Shown here: positions 8,513 through 12,029 of the stretch, piece after piece
How positions within the stretch are numbered: the stretch's first letter is position 1
How the letters are laid out: each line of letters opens with the position of its first letter
Assembly (NCBI GenBank): GCA_004151065.3
Contig: NWUY0304819166.1
Span: 1 to 12,029 of the forward strand
Length of the DNA stretch: 12,029 nucleotides
Direction of reading: 5' to 3'
Origin: Larix sibirica
Lineage: Eukaryota > Streptophyta > Pinopsida > Pinales > Pinaceae
Made by a program: the position numbers and the translations under genes
The notes under the pieces: generated by a model
Told to the model about the DNA's origin: nothing
The model's database searches: none
Seen by the model: only the letters and a program-made list of their open reading frames with translations

Positions 8513-8596
8513 GTTCGTTCCCAGTGATTAGACCAACTAGCTTGGGTTCGGTCACAGATTAGAACTAGACTATTTGCTTCGGTAACAGCTTCAACC
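8513..8596 (+). repeat. Three diverged 'gttcggt-acag' units
   Basis: Unit 1 at 8513-8540 starts 'gttcgttcccagtgattaga'. Unit 2 at 8546-8568 starts 'gttcggtcacagattagaac'. Unit 3 at about 8577-8596 starts 'cttcggtaacagcttcaac'. The period is about 32 bases, and units 1 and 2 both end in 'aactag'. Confidence 0.6.
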
Positions 8597-8674
8597 TGCG
8601 TGAACTATTGCTTGTAGGTTAGTCCCAGTGAAAGTCTCAGTCCAAGTAGCAACCCCAGGAAGTATAGGGGGTTT

Positions 8675-9160
8675 ACCAGCCCATGAGCAGCACGAGGTCC
8701 GGTTCACATCAGCCTAACAACCAGCTAGCGAGGATGATAACCAGCCCAAGAACAATAAGTACGAGGTAAATTACCCAATAGAAGGAAGCCAATTATCCGA
8801 GATAAGCAGCAAGTTTCTTTTCCGAAGCCAATTACCCGAAATATATATAGAAGCCGATTCGTCGAGCGAGAGGTTCCCGCCCAACCCGGCTAGCCCTAGC
8901 CCAAGAAGGGTTCATTCAGGAGGCAAACAACCGGCTAGCCCGGGAGGTAGGATGACCAGTCCATAGTTATGAGGATGACCCCCTATGAGGCAGTTTAATA
9001 AGTTAAGAGGTAGGGTAGGGATGCGCACCTTAAGGAGGTTTCCCACCCCACCTATATCTAATAGGCAGTATAATTAGTAAACAAGAGGGAGGTAGGGCAG
9101 TTATGCACACCTTAAGGAGGTGAGGTGGGGATGACCAGCCCAACAAGCAGCGTACGAGGT
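8675..9160 (+). repeat. Dense field of interspersed degenerate repeats
   Basis: Three families interleave. Family one, 'accagccca…gcag…acgaggt', is at 8675-8698, 8740-8767 and 9134-9160. Family two, 'gaagcc(a/g)att', is at 8785-8801, 8824-8840 and 8850-8866. Family three is a 50-58 base block at 8989-9040 and 9064-9121 that starts 'ggcagt-taat' and ends with an exact 14-base match 'caccttaaggaggt' (9026-9039 and 9108-9121). 'gatgaccag' also recurs at 8951 and 9130. No coding frame survives through the field. Confidence 0.7.
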
Positions 9161-9277
9161 ATTACCGGCCAGTGTATTAGCGTAGGTAAGTAAGGCTACT
9201 TCCTTATCTATGCGAGCAAGCATGGATCTTTAGCAGCTCAAGGTGTTTGGACACTTGCATTCGTAGAACAAAAGAGA

Positions 9278-9390
9278 GTACGATAGCTCTTTCTTCTGTA
9301 GCCGGCACCAATATAGTACTAGCTTTTTCTTAAGGAGCGGGCACCTAATAATTGTAAAGGGAGCTCTTATGCAGCCTGCAACTATCGTAC
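9278..9390. repeat. Nested inverted and direct repeats
   Basis: 'gtacgatag' at 9278-9286 is exactly inverted as 'ctatcgtac' at 9382-9390. Inside, a 25-base block at 9285-9309 (agctctttctt…gccggcacc) recurs at 9321-9345 (agctttttctt…gcgggcacc) with 20 of 25 identical. A further 'agctcttttttagc' follows just after the right arm. Confidence 0.65.
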
Positions 9391-9678
9391 GGGTAGCTCT
9401 TTTTTAGCATAATGAAAGTATCTTCCGTAAACAACTGTAAGGGTAGAACCCCTATATCTATATGTGGTAACACCTTTACATTACTGGATGTTACTTTATT
9501 ATTATTATCTATGCAATTTCCCTCCTCTCGTTGGTGCTCAGACTAGCCGGGCCCTTACCTTCCTTGGGGCTTAGATTCCATGGGGTTAGGCGCTTCAAAA
9601 AAAAACCTTGCCCTTACTCAGACACCGTTGGACACTTGAGTGAGTCTATATCTACTTATGTATGCTTATATAAAGTAG

Positions 9679-9725
9679 CCTCATGAAACTGGGTTAGCCA
9701 AAGAGACGGTTTAACCCACCTCATG
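9679..9725. repeat. Hairpin flanked by 7-base direct repeats
   Basis: 'tgggtta' at 9690-9696 pairs exactly with 'taaccca' at 9712-9718, with a possible extension of three pairs in the loop. The hairpin is bracketed by exact direct repeats 'cctcatg' at 9679-9685 and 9719-9725. The layout resembles a tiny hairpin insertion with a target-site duplication, though chance is possible. Confidence 0.5.
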
Positions 9726-10043
9726 CAAGTTTAGGTCCCGGCTACATAAGAGCCCCCTGGACGAGGAGAAGAGGTCCGGGCTGATAAGAGAAATAGTGAC
9801 GGAACCCGTACGTTCATTTGTTCCCCTAAGGCAGGGCCCACTCAACGGAAGTCACCACTCAAATCACTGCACTGTGTCATCATCGAATCATCAAAGCCAA
9901 GATACAAGTCCCGCTCACCCCTGCTGCTACCGTCTCCCCTGAAAGAATCACCATCATCAAAGAAGACGCCACTGTAGAATAGAAAGAATAAAAATAAGGG
10001 AGGCCATCAAGTTATTCGTTGGAAGGCTGTCAAGAGAAAAGCA

Positions 10044-10059
10044 GGAAGGAAAGCAGTAA
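10044..10059 (+). repeat. Dispersed 16-base repeat, copy 3
   Basis: 'ggaaggaaagcagtaa' is identical to 4635-4650 and to the reverse complement of 3264-3279. A partial further copy 'gaagcagttaag' follows within 12 bases. Confidence 0.75.
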
Positions 10060-10323
10060 AGGAAGGTCGAAGCAGTTAAGGTCTTTGGTTCATTATTCTA
10101 GGCGTCCGTACCAGCCATCCCAGCTAGCCCAAGTAAGTCTAACCAAGCAAACATGGTTGCAGCAATAGGTTGAAACTAAGTAAAACGCCATTATTCTTAA
10201 AGGAAACTGAACTTTTTTTGTTTTTACAAAGCCTCCGAACCCCCCCTTTATGTTGGGCCTCTTATGTCAGGCGAGCCCTACTTCCTTATTTGTATGAAAC
10301 AATATCCTTTGTTAAGAGTGAAG

Positions 10324-10380
10324 TACGGTTAGTGATTTACCTTATCTTATAAGGGGTTAGGTACAATTAGTGATTCGCCT
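10324..10380 (+). repeat. Imperfect 19-base direct repeat
   Basis: 'tacggttagtgatttacct' at 10324-10342 recurs as 'tacaattagtgattcgcct' at 10362-10380, with 15 of 19 identical and a period of 38 bases. Confidence 0.65.
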
Positions 10381-10794
10381 AGACGTGGTTCAAGGAAATA
10401 AAGGAGAAGGATTCTTCCTTAGTAGGGTCCTTAAATTAGATAGATTTAAGCAATTCAATATTGTTTTTTATAGACGTAATAAGACAGGCCCGGGCGTTGC
10501 AGGACAGACACCAAGCGTTATTCTCTATTATTGGTAATCCCATTAAGGAGAATCAGTTACACTACGGATAATATCATATATAATGAAAGTTACAACACTA
10601 TACCTTAGGTACCTTAATTGACTGGATCTGCTTATGCTAAAACTCGTGCTTCATTGACAGAATCCACGAACTTATTTACCAACTGGTTCAACAACGGACG
10701 GCATTATCTACGCAACATCATATGCTTGCTAGTGCTACTTAAGCTACTCGATCTAAGGGGAACCAGGTTCTCACTCTTCAATTTCCCACTTTAA

Positions 10795-11126
10795 GGCTAC
10801 CTTAGTAAAGGGCATTTCTTCCAGTCATTATTTAGACCGGATGAAAAAACTGCTGTCCTTGCTCCCTCTGCTTCTGGATCTATAGAAAGGACTGGGTCTT
10901 TATCTGGAGTTGCTGGATCAACCGCTTATGGTGGATCAATAAGAGCTGGACGATATGTGGGCTTTCTGGCTTTACCAGCGTACGACTTATTGGTACCTAA
11001 TTTTGACCTAGTGATGGTGAATCATGAAGAGCCTATGTCTATACTGATGGATCAACCGGTTATGCTGCTCTTGGTGCTTACTCTGTGGCTGGGGCTGTAA
11101 GGTATGCAGCTGGCTTAGATGGCTAG
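10795..11126 (+). other. Two Gly/Ala/Ser/Tyr-rich open frames
   Basis: Frame one is open from after a TAA (10792-10794) to a TAA at 11098-11100, about 101 codons with no early ATG. It reads SGSIERTGSLSGVAGSTAYG then GSIRAGRYVGF. Frame two, open from 11028 to TAG at 11124-11126, reads TDGSTGYAALGAYSVAGAVR then YAAGLDG. The phrase '(A/D)GST(A/G)Y' appears in both frames at 'ggatcaacc(g)g(c/t)tatg'. One reading is a repeated, repetitive coding segment broken by a frame change between about 10980 and 11030. The other is low-complexity spacer. I do not recognise a family and would not call a gene. Confidence 0.25.
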
Positions 11127-11540
11127 CTGGCTGTGTGAGCTGGTAATGAAGATGTTCTTATAAAAAGTTAATCATTTTCATTAGTAAGTAAGCGAGTAAG
11201 TTGTTTCATTATAACAGAGCAGGTAGATTAGATTGGTTTATTATAAGGTTGTCTTCTCCAGAGGCGGGTCTTTAATAAATAAGCTTTTCATCAAATAAAT
11301 AGGAAAGGCTTGCTTGACCAAAGGGAGGGCAAGGCTGCTTCTCAGCAAATGAATGAGTTTCACGTGATTTGCTTTATTAAAGTTACAGGTTGAAAAGAGC
11401 GATTCCTCTTAATATAAATTATTTATAACTATTCCTTTCATTAGAGGATAAACCATTCACTTAGGTTGGTAGCTTGTAGCCTCCTTGAAATAAGATTGTC
11501 TTTCATTTCACTTTTTCATTAAAGTGGTGAGCATATGCAA
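11127..11540. other. Spacer, no gene seen
   Basis: AT-rich stretch with 'agtaagtaagcgagtaag' near 11183-11200 and 'aataaataagc/caaataaatagg' near 11275-11302. A six-pair hairpin 'cacttt' / 'aaagtg' lies at 11509-11526. No coding frame was seen. Confidence 0.5.
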
Positions 11541-11585
11541 TCTTCCTTTAAGTGAGCATCTTTTTGGTAGTAATGCCCCCTAAGC
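11541..11585 (+). repeat. Dispersed 'gccccctaag' repeat, copy 2
   Basis: This block runs 'tcttcctttaagtgagcatc' then 'tttttggtagtaat' then 'gccccctaag'. It aligns over about 45 bases with 11852-11901 and, in its last 20 bases, with 138-158. Confidence 0.65.
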
Positions 11586-11851
11586 AGCTGGCTTTATACT
11601 TTATTGGGCCAAGTTGGGCTTGATTGTATTGCTTGAAAGTCACGGGTTCCATTCCGAAGAGCTACTCCTTCCGTCACAGGTTCTAAAGAGCTACTCTTCC
11701 CTCAGAGAGTTCATTCACTTAGTCGCTTTCGTTTAAGCTTCCTTTCTTTGATTGAGATTGGCCTTCACTTAAATAATTCCGCGTTAAAAGCTAGAACGTT
11801 AAGTTTTTAATAAATGTACTAATCATTTTTAACGTAAGCGCGTATTCTCCA

Positions 11852-11901
11852 TCCTTCTTTCAAGTGAGTATCCTTCTGGGAGATAGCGCCCCCCTAAGCT
11901 T
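11852..11901 (+). repeat. Dispersed 'gccccctaag' repeat, copy 3
   Basis: This block runs 'tccttctttcaagtgagtat' then 'ccttctgggagatagc' then 'gcccccctaagc'. It matches 11541-11585 with a few substitutions and one- or two-base indels, at a distance of about 311 bases. It directly precedes the 20-base tandem repeat. Confidence 0.65.
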
Positions 11902-11910
11902 GAGTTATAT

Positions 11911-11950
11911 TGCCTCATAAATAGCTGGATTGCCTCATAAATAGCTGGAT
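11911..11950 (+). repeat. Perfect 20-base tandem repeat, two copies
   Basis: 'tgcctcataaatagctggat' at 11911-11930 is repeated without change at 11931-11950. A 66-codon minus-strand frame from the right edge (12029-11829) reads through it. That frame is not recognised and may be fortuitous or a fragment of something beyond the edge. Confidence 0.95.
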
Positions 11951-12029
11951 GGAAAGGTAGAGTTATGCCCGTATGGCAACAACTTGGCTCAATCTTTTCT
12001 GGCGGTAACATGGGTCCATCAGTGAACAT

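Larger units (their letters stand above)
9726..10794. other. Spacer, no gene seen
   Basis: No recognised gene. The only ATG-started frame of note is a 60-codon one at 10170-10352, with no recognised motif and a homopolymer run inside it. The dispersed 16-base repeat is at 10044-10059, and an imperfect 19-base duplication is at 10324-10380. Confidence 0.5.

Noticed and set aside
9031-9039. 'taaggaggt', matching a bacterial ribosome binding site
   Set aside because: It is part of a repeated spacer block, no start codon or open frame follows, and plant mitochondria do not rely clearly on this signal.
9745-9755. 'cataagagc', a second promoter-like match
   Set aside because: It lacks the AT-rich upstream box, and no gene follows.
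10316-10335. 'gtacggtt', a word found in group II intron domain V
   Set aside because: The complementary half and the conserved domain V stem are absent nearby, so there is no support for an intron.
11636-11670. 'gtcacgggttccattccgaag', reminiscent of a tRNA T-arm
   Set aside because: The loop lacks the invariant TTCRA pattern, and no matching D-arm, anticodon arm or acceptor stem is present upstream.
11829-12029. 66-codon minus-strand frame touching the right edge
   Set aside because: It reads through the perfect 20-base tandem repeat and is unrecognised; without sequence beyond the edge it cannot be judged.
1-12029. CRISPR array, phage or bacterial operon
   Set aside because: No regularly spaced identical repeats with unique spacers and no run of co-directional bacterial genes are present; repeats here are degenerate and irregular.

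Overview
This 12,029-base window looks like non-coding spacer of a seed-plant mitochondrial genome. The assignment is inference from style. There is no complete gene, no rRNA or tRNA, and no ATG-started open frame longer than 92 codons on either strand. Base composition looks moderate. The sequence is a patchwork of short degenerate duplications, and a decayed nuclear-type retrotransposon sits inside it. I could not pin the lineage more narrowly, and a nuclear copy of mitochondrial spacer cannot be excluded from the window alone.

Layout. 1-1240 is spacer with several small direct repeats and a hairpin. 1244-1468 is an open frame without an early ATG that reads somewhat protein-like but is not recognised. 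1469-2196 is AT-richer spacer with no recognised content. 2197-2816 is the only region with clear homology: two pieces of one type of Ty3/gypsy polyprotein in opposite orientation. On the minus strand is an integrase core with two stops, at least one frameshift and two substituted catalytic aspartates. On the plus strand is the segment that normally lies just before the integrase. They meet head to head near 2575-2590. 2817-4480 is repeat-bearing spacer. 4489-5300 is a set of diverged duplications rich in 'gtaagtaag', 'ggtaagct' and 'gcagtaag' words. 5301-6490 is spacer. 6490-6720 is a CTAG-rich palindromic cluster. 6721-8500 is spacer with two or three weak open frames. 8513-9160 is a dense field of degenerate interspersed repeats. 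9278-9725 has nested repeats and a hairpin flanked by short direct repeats. 9726-10790 is spacer. 10795-11126 has two overlapping open frames rich in Gly, Ala, Ser and Tyr. 11127-12029 is spacer with a duplicated 45-50 base block and a perfect 20-base tandem repeat.

No genes here work together, because none appears functional. The value of the window is as a record of spacer evolution: integration of nuclear retroelement DNA, inversion and decay, slippage-type tandem duplication, and spread of short repeat families. The best dispersed examples are a 16-base word present three times in both orientations and a block ending in 'gccccctaag' seen at both ends of the window.
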